Shown one piece after another: positions 1 through 8,867 of a stretch of 64,000 bases of DNA. Source of the DNA: Saprospiraceae bacterium (lineage in GTDB: Bacteria > Bacteroidota > Bacteroidia > Chitinophagales > Saprospiraceae); NCBI GenBank assembly GCA_020631235.1, contig JAHDHQ010000011.1, forward strand, positions 1 through 64,000, given 5' to 3'. Both the position numbers and the translations under genes were made by a program. Position 1 is the first letter of the stretch, and the number at the start of each line of letters is the position of its first letter. Below the pieces are notes generated by a model. It ran no database searches, had not been told where the DNA came from, and was given only the letters and a program-made list of their open reading frames with translations.

Positions 1-20
1 GCTTCATTAAGCATAAATAA

Positions 21-60
21 AAAAGAGACTATCTCGATTTGAGACAGCCTCTTTTAATTT
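21..60. terminator. Rho-independent, probably bidirectional terminator
   Basis: An imperfect 15-bp hairpin has arms at 21-35 and 41-55 (AAAAGAG...TCTC against GAGA...CTCTTTT) with loop GATTT and two A-C mismatches. It is A-rich before and T-rich after, so it could stop transcription on either strand. It probably closes a gene to the left of the window and isolates the cysC promoter region. Confidence 0.7.
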
Positions 61-239
61 TATAATAATTGTCAAATTGGATCAGCTAAAGAAATATAAC
101 AATTGAAATAAGGCATGAGTTTTATTAGACCAAGTCATAGAAGCTTATGTACAGTTACTCGGAATCGAAAGTTTTTGTCAGTGGATTAATTAATTGGTAA
201 GGTTTACAAAATCCATGGTCGATATTGGAAAAGTATATC

Positions 240-247
240 TACCTTTG
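240..247 (+). promoter_or_regulatory. Candidate Bacteroidetes -7 box (TACCTTTG)
   Basis: TACCTTTG matches the Bacteroidetes -7 consensus TAnnTTTG exactly. I found no clear TTTG -33 element at the usual spacing. If used, it would give a leader of about 200 nt on the cysC transcript, covering the inverted repeats at 358-429. The alternative CATCTTTG at 446-453 would make cysC nearly leaderless. Confidence 0.4.
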
Positions 248-357
248 CAATAACAATCATTATTATTGAGTTTAGTACATAAGAATCATTGTATTTAAGT
301 CTTGATTCGAGTCTTCTTCGATGCTAAATTTGTACAGTAAATAGGTAAATCTACCGC

Positions 358-429
358 GACCCTAAATGGGCGAAGCCTAACATATTACATAAGATTTTAT
401 GTCTTAAAACACTCATAAAAATTAGGGTC
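358..429 (+). promoter_or_regulatory. Nested inverted repeats upstream of cysC (possible structured leader or operator)
   Basis: The outer arms GACCCTAA (358-365) and TTAGGGTC (422-429) are perfect 8-bp complements. They enclose a GGC-GAA-GCC mini-hairpin (369-377) and a perfect palindrome ACATAAGATTTTATGT (387-402). As RNA this folds into a three-way-junction shape. As DNA the arms could be paired operator half-sites. Its position before the PAPS synthesis genes suggests sulfur or sulfation control, but this is inference and no known riboswitch class fits. Confidence 0.35.
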
Positions 430-461
430 AATAAGAATAAACAAGCATCTTTGCACACTTT

Positions 462-1064
462 ATGAAAACAGCCAATATACATCCGATATTTGATCGACTA
501 TTGAGTCGTTCTGATAAAGAGTCTTTTCTTAACCAAAAAGCAAAAGTTGTTTGGATGACTGGACTATCTGGTTCTGGTAAAAGCACAGTAGCTCAAGGCC
601 TTGAGAGCTTGCTGTTTAGTGAAGGCTATTTTACTCAAGTATTGGATGGAGACAATACCCGAGTGGGGATAAATAATAATCTAGGCTTCAGCTTAGAAGA
701 TAGAAAGGAAAACATCCGAAGAATTGCTGAAGTATCTAAGCTTTTTATAAATGCAGGAATGGTTTGCATCAATAGCTTTGTGAGTCCTACTATTGACATT
801 AGAGCCATGGCTAAGGAAATTATAGGAGAAGATGATTTCCTAGAAATTTACATCAATGCTCCATTAGAAGTTTGTGAGGCAAGGGATGTAAAAGGATTAT
901 ATAAGAAAGCAAGAAATGGAGAAATAAAAGGTTTCACAGGCATTGATTCGCCTTTTGAAGCTCCAGAAAATCCATTTTTAGAAATAAAGACAGATATTCT
1001 ATCATTAGAAGAATCTGTCCAATTAGTTTATCAGAAAATATTACCGTTTATCGGAGCTAAATAG
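462..1064 (+). CDS. cysC: Adenylylsulfate (APS) kinase
   Basis: This 200-residue cytoplasmic enzyme phosphorylates adenylylsulfate to PAPS with ATP. The P-loop GLSGSGKS is at residues 34-41 and the APS-binding DGDN at 62-65. The RRIAEVSKLF helix, the FVSPT segment and the KGFTGIDSPFEAPENP lid follow in the usual order. Length is normal for a stand-alone CysC. cysD starts 6 nt after its stop, so the genes are co-transcribed. Because sulfotransferases follow directly, its PAPS is probably meant for sulfation rather than only for cysteine synthesis. No PAPS reductase (cysH) or sulfite reductase is in the window. Confidence 0.95.
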   Translation: MKTANIHPIFDRLLSRSDKESFLNQKAKVVWMTGLSGSGKSTVAQGLESLLFSEGYFTQVLDGDNTRVGINNNLGFSLEDRKENIRRIAEVSKLFINAGMVCINSFVSPTIDIRAMAKEIIGEDDFLEIYINAPLEVCEARDVKGLYKKARNGEIKGFTGIDSPFEAPENPFLEIKTDILSLEESVQLVYQKILPFIGAK

Positions 1065-1070
1065 AAACGT

Positions 1071-1973
1071 ATGGATTATCACATGAATCACCTCCAGGAA
1101 TTGGAGTCAGAGTCGATTTTCATTATGAGAGAAGTTGCTGCCAAATTTGAAAACCCAGTATTGATGTTTTCAGGTGGTAAGGATTCTATACTCATGGTAC
1201 ACTTAGCTTATAAAGCTTTTTATCCAGCTAAAGTACCTTTCACATTATTACACATAGATACTGGTCACAATTTTGACGAAACCATTCGCTTTAGAGATGA
1301 GTTAGTCCAAAAAACAGGCGCAAAGCTGATTGTAGGTTCGGTAGACGAAGCCATTAAATCGGGCCTCGTAACCGAAGAAACTGGAATAAATGCTAGTAGA
1401 AATGGTTTGCAGACAGCTGTTTTACTTGATGAGTTAGAAAAAGGTAAATTCGATGCAGCTTTAGGTGGTGCGCGAAGAGATGAAGAAAAAGCAAGAGCTA
1501 AAGAGCGTATATTTTCACATAGAGACGATTTTGGCCAATGGGATCCAAAAAACCAACGTCCTGAACTTTGGAATTTATTTAATGCTAAACACAAAATGGG
1601 CGAGCATTTTCGTGTATTCCCAATCAGTAACTGGACAGAGTTAGACGTGTGGCAATATATCGCCATGGAAAATGTTGACCTACCTTCCCTATATTTTGCC
1701 CATGAGCGAGCTGTTTTTGAAAGAGATGGGACATTGTTAGCAGATAGTGTCCATATCCCTAAAAAACCAGGTGAAGAAGTCTTTATGGAAATGGTAAGAT
1801 GCCGTACCATAGGTGATGTAACCTGCACAGGTGTTTGGCGTTCCAATGCCTCAACCGTAGAAGACATCATAGATGAGATAGCAACCACAAGAATGACAGA
1901 AAGAGGTGGAAGAACCGATGATAAACGAAGTGAGACAAGTATGGAGGATAGAAAAAAGCAAGGTTACTTCTAG
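1071..1973 (+). CDS. cysD: Sulfate adenylyltransferase subunit 2 (small subunit)
   Basis: This is the PP-loop ATP pyrophosphatase subunit of ATP sulfurylase, which makes APS from sulfate and ATP together with CysN. The SGGKDS motif is at residues 34-39. The LHIDTGHNF, GGARRDEEKARAKER and RVFPISNWTELDVWQY segments are typical of CysD. The length of 300 residues is normal. A second in-frame ATG at 1083 is an alternative start and gives the usual N-terminus beginning NHLQELE. It lies between cysC and cysN in an operon. A 207-codon antisense frame inside it is a shadow. Confidence 0.95.
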   Translation: MDYHMNHLQELESESIFIMREVAAKFENPVLMFSGGKDSILMVHLAYKAFYPAKVPFTLLHIDTGHNFDETIRFRDELVQKTGAKLIVGSVDEAIKSGLVTEETGINASRNGLQTAVLLDELEKGKFDAALGGARRDEEKARAKERIFSHRDDFGQWDPKNQRPELWNLFNAKHKMGEHFRVFPISNWTELDVWQYIAMENVDLPSLYFAHERAVFERDGTLLADSVHIPKKPGEEVFMEMVRCRTIGDVTCTGVWRSNASTVEDIIDEIATTRMTERGGRTDDKRSETSMEDRKKQGYF

Positions 1974-2022
1974 AAAAATAATTTTGAATTAAAAAACCAC
2001 AAAGGTTTAAAACAGATATAAG

Positions 2023-3285
2023 ATGGCAGATTTTCAATCAAGCGAATTATTAAGATTTACCACTGCAGGAAGTGTAGATGATGGAAAATCCACATTGATC
2101 GGAAGGTTATTATATGATAGTAAATCTATCTACCAAGATCAAATGGAGGCAGTAGAAAAAGCAAGTGCTAGAAGAGGAGAAGAAGGAGTAAACTTAGCCT
2201 TATTGACCGATGGACTTAGGTCGGAAAGAGAACAAGGTATTACCATAGATGTAGCCTACAGATATTTCTCTACGCCAAAACGTAAATTTATTATTGCTGA
2301 TACTCCGGGCCATATTCAGTATACTAGAAACATGGTTACAGGGGCTTCTACAGCTAATGTAGCTCTAGTAATTATTGATGCAAGAACGGGAGTAGTAGAG
2401 CAAACTAAGCGTCATGCTATCATCGCTTCATTGTTACAAATTCCACATTTAGTGGTGTGTATCAATAAAATGGATTTAGTTGATTATGCGGAAGAAACCT
2501 ATGATAAAATCCAGCATGATTTCGAAAAATTTGCTGCTAAATTAGATGTAAAGGATGTTCATTTTATCCCTATGTCAGCGCTCTTAGGAGACAATGTGGT
2601 GAATCGATCAGAAAACATGAAATGGTATCAAGGGCAGACACTCATTCACTATTTAGAAAATGTACATATTGCCAGTGATCAAAATTTTATTGATGTTCGT
2701 TTTCCAGTTCAATACGTAATTAGACCATATAATGATGAATTTCATGATTATCGTGGATACGCAGGAAGAGTAGCAGGAGGCACACTAAAGGTGGGGGATG
2801 ATGTAACCTTACTACCTACCGGGTTTAAAAGCAAAATCAAATCCATCCAAGGCCCAGCCGGTGAGCAAAAAGAAGCTTTTCCGCCGCAGTCAGTGACTAT
2901 TTTGTTAGAAGATGACTTGGATTTGAGCCGAGGTGACATGATTGTAAGACCTAACAACCAGCCTGATGTTACTCAGGATGTAGATCTGATGATTTGCTGG
3001 TTCTCAAGTGATAAAAAACTACAAGTAAGAGGAAAATATAATTTGTTACACACCACGCAAGACATGAGATGTGTAATTAAAGAAATTAGATACAAACTGG
3101 ACATTAACTCTTTGCATCGAATTGAAGATGATAAAGAAATCGGCCTAAATGACATCGCAAGAATCACCATCCGTACAACGAAACCTCTATTTGCAGATGC
3201 CTATAGAACGAATCGGAATACAGGAAGTGTCATCATTGTGGATGAAGGAACCAACAGTACAGTTGCTGTAGGAATGATTATCTAA
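2023..3285 (+). CDS. cysN: Sulfate adenylyltransferase subunit 1 (GTPase subunit)
   Basis: This is an elongation-factor-like GTPase that drives APS formation by CysD. G1 is GSVDDGKS (residues 16-23), G3 is DTPGH (93-97) and G4 is NKMD (148-151). Two beta-barrel domains follow. At 420 residues it lacks a C-terminal CysC fusion, which fits the separate cysC gene. It sits 49 nt after cysD and 34 nt before the first flippase, with no terminator between, so the sulfate activation genes and the glycan genes are probably one transcription unit. Confidence 0.95.
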   Translation: MADFQSSELLRFTTAGSVDDGKSTLIGRLLYDSKSIYQDQMEAVEKASARRGEEGVNLALLTDGLRSEREQGITIDVAYRYFSTPKRKFIIADTPGHIQYTRNMVTGASTANVALVIIDARTGVVEQTKRHAIIASLLQIPHLVVCINKMDLVDYAEETYDKIQHDFEKFAAKLDVKDVHFIPMSALLGDNVVNRSENMKWYQGQTLIHYLENVHIASDQNFIDVRFPVQYVIRPYNDEFHDYRGYAGRVAGGTLKVGDDVTLLPTGFKSKIKSIQGPAGEQKEAFPPQSVTILLEDDLDLSRGDMIVRPNNQPDVTQDVDLMICWFSSDKKLQVRGKYNLLHTTQDMRCVIKEIRYKLDINSLHRIEDDKEIGLNDIARITIRTTKPLFADAYRTNRNTGSVIIVDEGTNSTVAVGMII

Positions 3286-3319
3286 TAAGTACGCTTGATT
3301 CAAATTAAAAAGTCTGTTT

Positions 3320-4573
3320 TTGCTTAAAGACACTTTGTTAAAAAGTGGCTACCAAGTAATGTTCCTAAGGATCATTGGTGTGGCATTAGTCACCCTGCTT
3401 ACCTGGTTAATGACCAAGTTTTATGGGGCTACTAAGTATGGAGATTTTGTGGTCTTTAGTATGTGCGTTCAGATTTTAAGCATGTTGGCTGTTTTAGGTT
3501 TAGACCAATATTTATTAAGAGAACTTTCAAGGCCGTATTCCCAAAAAAATCTTGTTGGCTGGAGCTTATTGCTTTGTTTATTTAGTTCGATTTTGTGGAC
3601 TGCCCTCTTTTTTATAGCTAATAGATACCTGCAATTAATCGACCCTTCTTTAGTTAAGATGTTAGGTTTATCCACCTTTATGTTGGGTTTAATCCGAATC
3701 ATTGCAGAGTCATTACGGTCAAAAGGCAAAGCATTGTTACATACCATTTTGTCGCAGTTTTTGTTGCCCTTATTTTCTATCATTTTTTTAGTCCTTTTTT
3801 ACTTTATTCTGGAAGACTTTTTGGTACTTTCTTTAGAACGGATTTATTATCTGAGCCTGATAATTGTCGGGACTGTAGCAGGAATCATGTTGGCCATTTA
3901 TCTTCCGCAAAGATTTATATTTAAGCCTTTAAATAGTAAGAAGGTTTTGCAAAAATCATTACCTTTTTTATGGTTAGGTTCAATGATGTTAGTTAATGAA
4001 TGGGCAGATAAAATCTGTCTAAAAATGTTGCGAGATAGTCACGAGTTAGGTGTATATAGTTTAGCCAATCGTTTAAGTCAATTTATCGCGTTTCCGTTGA
4101 TGGCATTTAATGTAGGTTTAGCACCCAAAGTGTCAAAATCATTTAGTGAAGCGTCTATATCAGAGCTTAAAACCAATGTAAGAAAAGTGAGTCGCCCTGC
4201 TTTTTTGCTGGCGATATTAATATTAAGTTTTTTGTTTTTACTGGACGATATTATCCTTCCATTTTTTGGGGATGAGTTTATAGCAGCCAAATTGGTTTTA
4301 TTGATTTTAGGCTTAGCTCAGCTGGTGAATGTTTTTTTTGGTCCAGTGGGAGTTATCATGAAAATGACGGATGGAGTAAAGATTTTTCAGTATATCATAT
4401 TTATTTCTTTGTTGTCCAATATTGTGCTAAATGTATTGCTCATTCCGAATTATGGAATAGAAGGTGCGGCCATAGCGACCTTAGTAAGTTTTTGTTTAAT
4501 AAACGGTTTGGCTGCCATTTGGATTAAAAGGAATTTGGGGTTTTTTAGTTTTGACATACGTAAAAAATCATGA
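3320..4573 (+). CDS. Polysaccharide flippase, MOP superfamily (first of two)
   Basis: This 417-residue protein is almost entirely hydrophobic, with about 12 predicted membrane spans and the character of Wzx/RfbX-type polysaccharide exporters. Examples are the N-terminal spans up to FYGATKYGDFVVFSMCVQIL and the C-terminal pattern with VNVFFGPVGVIMKMTDG. These proteins move undecaprenyl-linked repeat units across the inner membrane. The start used is TTG at 3320. No ATG fits, and the frame stays open slightly upstream, so the exact start is uncertain. The stop overlaps the ATG of the next gene (ATGA), indicating translational coupling. Confidence 0.85.
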   Translation: MLKDTLLKSGYQVMFLRIIGVALVTLLTWLMTKFYGATKYGDFVVFSMCVQILSMLAVLGLDQYLLRELSRPYSQKNLVGWSLLLCLFSSILWTALFFIANRYLQLIDPSLVKMLGLSTFMLGLIRIIAESLRSKGKALLHTILSQFLLPLFSIIFLVLFYFILEDFLVLSLERIYYLSLIIVGTVAGIMLAIYLPQRFIFKPLNSKKVLQKSLPFLWLGSMMLVNEWADKICLKMLRDSHELGVYSLANRLSQFIAFPLMAFNVGLAPKVSKSFSEASISELKTNVRKVSRPAFLLAILILSFLFLLDDIILPFFGDEFIAAKLVLLILGLAQLVNVFFGPVGVIMKMTDGVKIFQYIIFISLLSNIVLNVLLIPNYGIEGAAIATLVSFCLINGLAAIWIKRNLGFFSFDIRKKS

Positions 4574-5484
4574 AAAGAAAACCTATCATCATATTAGGAT
4601 TTGGACGCTCAGGTACAACATGGGTATCCGATATAATTTCTAAATCACTAGGAAGCTTATTGTTATTTGAGCCTTTTCACCCAGCTGTTTGGGATCAATC
4701 TGGAAAGCTATGTTATGCGGCAAATAATCATGACGATTTTAAAAGCCAAATAAGCTTTGTATTGAATAAAAAAGAAAGAAATCCTTGGCTGATCAGAAAC
4801 CATTTAAGTGTAAACCCTCAGCAATTGAATCAGTCATATATAGATTCCATCTGGGAAAACTGTGAAATATCTGGATTCAAAGCAATAAGAGCAAATCACC
4901 AAATACCTTATTTATATCAAGAGATTAGTGACCGTATTTTATTTACTATAAGACATCCATTGGCGGTTATTGCATCCATAAAAAACAGGCCGCGTTTCTT
5001 TGAAGAATTGGGTTGGCAACAACATCAAAGCTTATTCGAAGAACATGTTCTACAGCATCCTCTGATTAAGAGGAACTATAAAGGAAACTTTAATCAGTTA
5101 GAGACTTTTGAAGAAAAGGTGGCAACGATGTGGGCTTTGTCTCATTTGCTTTCTTTAACGGATTTAATAAATCATAATCTACCCATTATTTTTTATGAGG
5201 ATTTATATTTGAAACCATTTGAAGAGACTAAAAAGATCCTTAAGGTTTTAGGCAGTAACCACAATATTCACCCTTCGTATTTATTTACACCGTCAATGTT
5301 GACATTAAAGACAGCACATAGTTTCAGTCAAGTTGATGATGACTTTTTTAAATTTCGGAGTAAAGTGTTTTGGAAAGATAATTTGACAGACCACCAAGCG
5401 AACCAATTAATGCACTTAATAGAATCGATTATAAAACCTCACTCAAGAGTTTATCATTTGATCAAAAGATATTTTGAGTCTTAA
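4570..5484 (+). CDS. PAPS-dependent-type sulfotransferase (1 of 4)
   Basis: This 304-residue cytosolic-type sulfotransferase fold is expected to move sulfate from PAPS to a glycan hydroxyl or amine. The 5'-phosphosulfate loop is GFGRSGTTW (residues 10-18). The 3'-phosphate motif is IRHPLAVIAS (127-136) with Arg128 and Ser136. There is no signal peptide, so it acts on the cytoplasmic side. It overlaps both flippases by 4 and 11 nt. The acceptor cannot be told from sequence. The family call is firm. The glycan substrate is inferred from the neighbours. Confidence 0.85.
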   Translation: MKRKPIIILGFGRSGTTWVSDIISKSLGSLLLFEPFHPAVWDQSGKLCYAANNHDDFKSQISFVLNKKERNPWLIRNHLSVNPQQLNQSYIDSIWENCEISGFKAIRANHQIPYLYQEISDRILFTIRHPLAVIASIKNRPRFFEELGWQQHQSLFEEHVLQHPLIKRNYKGNFNQLETFEEKVATMWALSHLLSLTDLINHNLPIIFYEDLYLKPFEETKKILKVLGSNHNIHPSYLFTPSMLTLKTAHSFSQVDDDFFKFRSKVFWKDNLTDHQANQLMHLIESIIKPHSRVYHLIKRYFES

Positions 5485-6979
5485 GCAAAAAGCAATTAAT
5501 GGCATGCAATGGCAAGTTTCTGCTATTGCGATACAAGCGATATTCAGCCTCACCAGTCTAGCTGTCTTCGGAAGACTAATTTCTCAAGATGCTTTTGGTC
5601 AGTTTGCTATTATAAATGTATTGATGTTGTTTATTGTAAGTTTTACAGAATTTGGATTCGGTGCGTGCATAGTTCAATTAAAGGAATACAATAAATTTCA
5701 TATCCATTTTGCTTTTTATGCGAGCTTGATCTTGGGAGTTGTAACCTTCGGAATAATGTGTCTGTTTGCTGGATGGATAAGTCATTTTTATGATGACAAG
5801 ATACCTTTGATTTGTATTCAAGTGATCTCAGTAAACTTGATAATTAAGAGTCTGGGTGTTGTTAGTAATGCATTAATGATTCGAAGGTTTCAGTTTAAAC
5901 AACTGTTTATAAGTGTTTTAGTTTCTAATATCATTGGAACTTTGGGTTTAGGTATTTATTTGGCTTTAAATGGCTACGAAGTTTGGGCATTAATATTTGC
6001 TTTATTAAGTGTAGGCTTAATACAAGTAATACTTAATTTTTTCTTTGCTCCACACAGTGTTTTACCCATTTTTTCTAAAAAAGAAACAAAAGAAGTTGTT
6101 GAATATGGAACGGGTCTAACATCAGTTAGAGTCATCAGTCAGATTGCCAACTCAATGGATAAGTTAATCATTGGGAAATATTTTCCGATGGCATCTCTGG
6201 GTTTATACGAACAAGCATTTAAAATCGCAAACCTTCCTAAGGTCTATATTGCTCGATCTATAGATGGCGTATTGTTTTCTATAATGTCAAGAGTTCAAGA
6301 TAATTTTGATAAACAAAGAAGTCTATATTTAAATAGCTTAAGTTTAGTAGGCATCATCACAGCTTCATTTGCGATGACGCTTCTCTTTTTTCCAAGCCAA
6401 GTAATTGAAGTTTTACTTGGAAATAATTGGCTGGAGGCAGCCCCATTATTACAGATATTTGGGGCATATTCTTTCTGTGTTATTTATATAAGATTTACAG
6501 ACACTCTGGTCAGAGCCCAAAATAAACTGTGGGGATCTACAGTGATAAAAATCATTTTTGCTTTCATTAAAGTCATTTTGATAATTCTATTCATTAAAAC
6601 AAATTTATTTTGGCTTGCAGCTGTAGCAACACTGGCCTATTTTATTCATGCCATCCTCATGTTGTGGTATGCATCCAAGATTGTTGAAATAAAGCTTGTA
6701 GCCATTTTAAAAGCTATAAAACCTGTAGTCTGGCTAACTATATTTATTTGCTTTAAAAATGTCCTTCTCTGGAGTTTGGATATTCATCAAATACACGCGT
6801 TCATATTTTTGTTGTTCATTTTTATATTGGATGCAGCTATTATTTTAAGTTGCTATATAAAACGACCAGAAGTTTTTGGTAAAGATTTATTTGGGTTCAT
6901 TAAAGAAACGACCAAGGAAATACCTTTTATAGACCAATTTCAAAAAAAATTAGACCCATATATGAAATGGTCAGAGTAG
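5474..6979 (+). CDS. Lipopolysaccharide/EPS flippase, WzxC-like MOP family (second of two)
   Basis: This 501-residue protein has about 12-14 hydrophobic spans. Its N-terminus (QKAINGMQWQ, then AVFGRLISQDAFGQFAI and FTEFGFGACIVQ) is typical of WzxC/WzxE-like exporters, which move lipid-linked repeat units. The start is TTG at 5474, inside the end of the preceding sulfotransferase gene. It overlaps the next sulfotransferase by 13 nt. It is clearly distinct in sequence from the flippase at 3320, so a recent duplication is unlikely. Confidence 0.88.
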   Translation: MSLKQKAINGMQWQVSAIAIQAIFSLTSLAVFGRLISQDAFGQFAIINVLMLFIVSFTEFGFGACIVQLKEYNKFHIHFAFYASLILGVVTFGIMCLFAGWISHFYDDKIPLICIQVISVNLIIKSLGVVSNALMIRRFQFKQLFISVLVSNIIGTLGLGIYLALNGYEVWALIFALLSVGLIQVILNFFFAPHSVLPIFSKKETKEVVEYGTGLTSVRVISQIANSMDKLIIGKYFPMASLGLYEQAFKIANLPKVYIARSIDGVLFSIMSRVQDNFDKQRSLYLNSLSLVGIITASFAMTLLFFPSQVIEVLLGNNWLEAAPLLQIFGAYSFCVIYIRFTDTLVRAQNKLWGSTVIKIIFAFIKVILIILFIKTNLFWLAAVATLAYFIHAILMLWYASKIVEIKLVAILKAIKPVVWLTIFICFKNVLLWSLDIHQIHAFIFLLFIFILDAAIILSCYIKRPEVFGKDLFGFIKETTKEIPFIDQFQKKLDPYMKWSE

Positions 6980-7947
6980 AAGAATTACATTATATTTTTT
7001 TACTTTACGTGCCTAGATCAGGTTCTACTTGGTTAGCTAATCAGTTGGCCAATAAATCAAGTGAAATTTTAGTGCTCCCTGAATTAAAAACATTAGAAAT
7101 TCTTTATGGATTAAATGATTTATCAGATCCTAGAAGAATAGCAAAGAGCATCAACTCAGACCCCAGATGGAAAAATACAAACATTGGATTTAGTCAACTA
7201 TTGGAACTCTTACAGAGCGAAAAAGAACTCACACCAAAACGGATTTTGGATAAGTTAGTGGCCAACATAATAAGTAAAAGAAAAATGAATCCTAAAGCTG
7301 TTTTATTTAAAAATGGAACAAGTCTTTGGCATGTTGAAAAAATCGAGAAGCATTTTAAACGATTGAGTTTTTTACACATATATAGAGATCCGAGAGGCTG
7401 TATTTCCTCGATGCTGAAGGCTAAAGCCGCTTTTAGACCCAATGAAAAATTTACAGTAAAAAACAGTTACCAATTGTCAAAATACTATAAACAATATCGT
7501 ATCAGCGCTCGTGCTATTCAAAACAACAGACTCATAGAAATTAATTACGAATCTTTAGTTTTAGATCAAACTAGAGTATTAAAAACGTTGCTAAACGAAT
7601 TAAATATAAGAGAAACAAAAAAACACTCCAGCCTAGCCATAAGCGAAGAAGAAAAACGCCTTCATGCTAACATCAACAAAAGCAGTTTGAAAAACAGAAT
7701 AGTTGGATGGAAAAACGATTTAAGTATTGCTGATGGAAAACTGGTAGAATATATGTGTGCCGATTATTTATTTGGAGAAAACTATTTTTTAAGAACTGAA
7801 GAACGTCCGATTAGTTTAATGGCAAAAAAATTTATTCAAGCTGGATTAATAAATCTGACAAGACCATTTTTAGCCATTATGAGATATACAAAGGCTTCTA
7901 ATTTACCTTATCTAAGACATAGAATTAGCGTATGGATGAGAAGGTAA
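6967..7947 (+). CDS. PAPS-dependent-type sulfotransferase (2 of 4)
   Basis: This 326-residue protein has a PAPS-binding loop YVPRSGSTW (residues 14-22) and a second motif YRDPRGCISS (139-148). Both are in the order and spacing of the sulfotransferase family. The middle region is unlike the other three sulfotransferases here, which suggests a different acceptor position. There is no signal peptide. It is embedded between a flippase and another sulfotransferase with short overlaps on both sides. Confidence 0.85.
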   Translation: MVRVEELHYIFLLYVPRSGSTWLANQLANKSSEILVLPELKTLEILYGLNDLSDPRRIAKSINSDPRWKNTNIGFSQLLELLQSEKELTPKRILDKLVANIISKRKMNPKAVLFKNGTSLWHVEKIEKHFKRLSFLHIYRDPRGCISSMLKAKAAFRPNEKFTVKNSYQLSKYYKQYRISARAIQNNRLIEINYESLVLDQTRVLKTLLNELNIRETKKHSSLAISEEEKRLHANINKSSLKNRIVGWKNDLSIADGKLVEYMCADYLFGENYFLRTEERPISLMAKKFIQAGLINLTRPFLAIMRYTKASNLPYLRHRISVWMRR

Positions 7948-8867
7948 AAAAAGATCTGGTAATCATTATAGGAAGCAATAGATGTGGAACAACCTCATTG
8001 TATAATTATTTAAAACAACATCCAGAAGTTGAGGCTTCTAGAGTAAAGATGACCGGTTATTTTTTAGACAAAAACTATCCAAAAGCTACATTTACCATCA
8101 ATGATTATTACGAAGATGGAAATGATTTTTTCAAGGCTTATTTCAATGCCCAAAATGCACCAGTTTTTTTGGAAGCAAGCCCTGACTACATGTACTCAAA
8201 AGGCACATTAAATCGGTTAGTAGAGTTTAAAAAATTTAACAATATAAATCTGAAACTAATTGCATTAGTCAGAGATCCAAGGCAAAGATTTTATTCAATG
8301 TTTTTCCATTTAAAAAAATTAGATTTATTGAAAGAAGGGATTGGCCTGAAGGAATTCTTTGACCTTCAAACCTACAACTACGATGATGATTTAGTTAAAT
8401 CTACAATGGCAATGGGATTTTATCATCGTTTTTTGAAAAAATATGAGGCTACATTTTCAAATGACGAATTAATCGTATGCTCTTTTGAAGAAATGACTCA
8501 AGAACCTAAGAAAATACTCATCGAATTATGTAATTGGATAGGGATTTCACCCAACATTTATGATGATAATTTTAAGTTTGAAAAATATAATCAAGGAATA
8601 AAAAAGACAAAAACTAAAAGTCAGAAAACCTATTTACGTTGGAGGAAAAAAGTGTTTTCTTTTGTATTAGAAAGACCTTTATTGTTTAAGTTCATTAGCC
8701 CTATCGCACAGGTTATAAGTAAGCAACTATTTAAACCCAAAAAAAATGAAAGTAAAGATAATTGGGAGAGATCAGAGATCTACCACCTTTTGTCGAAACA
8801 ATATAAAGATGAAGCCATGCAATTAAGTAAATTGTTTCCCTCATTAAAATTGACTTGGGATGAGTAA
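7932..8867 (+). CDS. PAPS-dependent-type sulfotransferase (3 of 4), heparan-sulfotransferase-like
   Basis: This 311-residue protein has the 5' loop IGSNRCGTTSL (residues 13-23), then YLKQHPEV, and the 3' motif LVRDPRQRFYS (112-122). The layout GxxRxGTTSLxxxLxxHP...VRDPxxRxxS resembles the heparan-sulfate/NodH branch of the family more than its neighbours do. It is predicted cytoplasmic. It overlaps the upstream gene by 16 nt and the downstream deacetylase by 8 nt. The acceptor is unknown. Confidence 0.87.
   Translation: MDEKVKKDLVIIIGSNRCGTTSLYNYLKQHPEVEASRVKMTGYFLDKNYPKATFTINDYYEDGNDFFKAYFNAQNAPVFLEASPDYMYSKGTLNRLVEFKKFNNINLKLIALVRDPRQRFYSMFFHLKKLDLLKEGIGLKEFFDLQTYNYDDDLVKSTMAMGFYHRFLKKYEATFSNDELIVCSFEEMTQEPKKILIELCNWIGISPNIYDDNFKFEKYNQGIKKTKTKSQKTYLRWRKKVFSFVLERPLLFKFISPIAQVISKQLFKPKKNESKDNWERSEIYHLLSKQYKDEAMQLSKLFPSLKLTWDE

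Larger units (their letters stand above)
61..461 (+). other. 401-nt gene-free leader/regulatory region before cysC
   Basis: I see no credible coding frame here. It holds a TACCTTTG box at 240-247, a nested set of inverted repeats at 358-429, a weaker near-start box CATCTTTG at 446-453, and a small GGTA-AATC-TACC hairpin at 344-355. The length is unusual, because most genes in this window have very short leaders, so regulatory content is likely. No known riboswitch class was recognised. Confidence 0.5.

Noticed and set aside
1265-1888. 207-codon minus-strand frame opposite cysD
   Set aside because: It lies wholly inside cysD, has no family pattern and reads as the shadow of a well-supported gene.
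462-3285. cysCDN as ordinary assimilatory sulfate reduction genes
   Set aside because: No cysH, cysI, cysJ or sulfite reductase is present and sulfotransferases follow directly; sulfation is the better reading, although a dual role remains possible.
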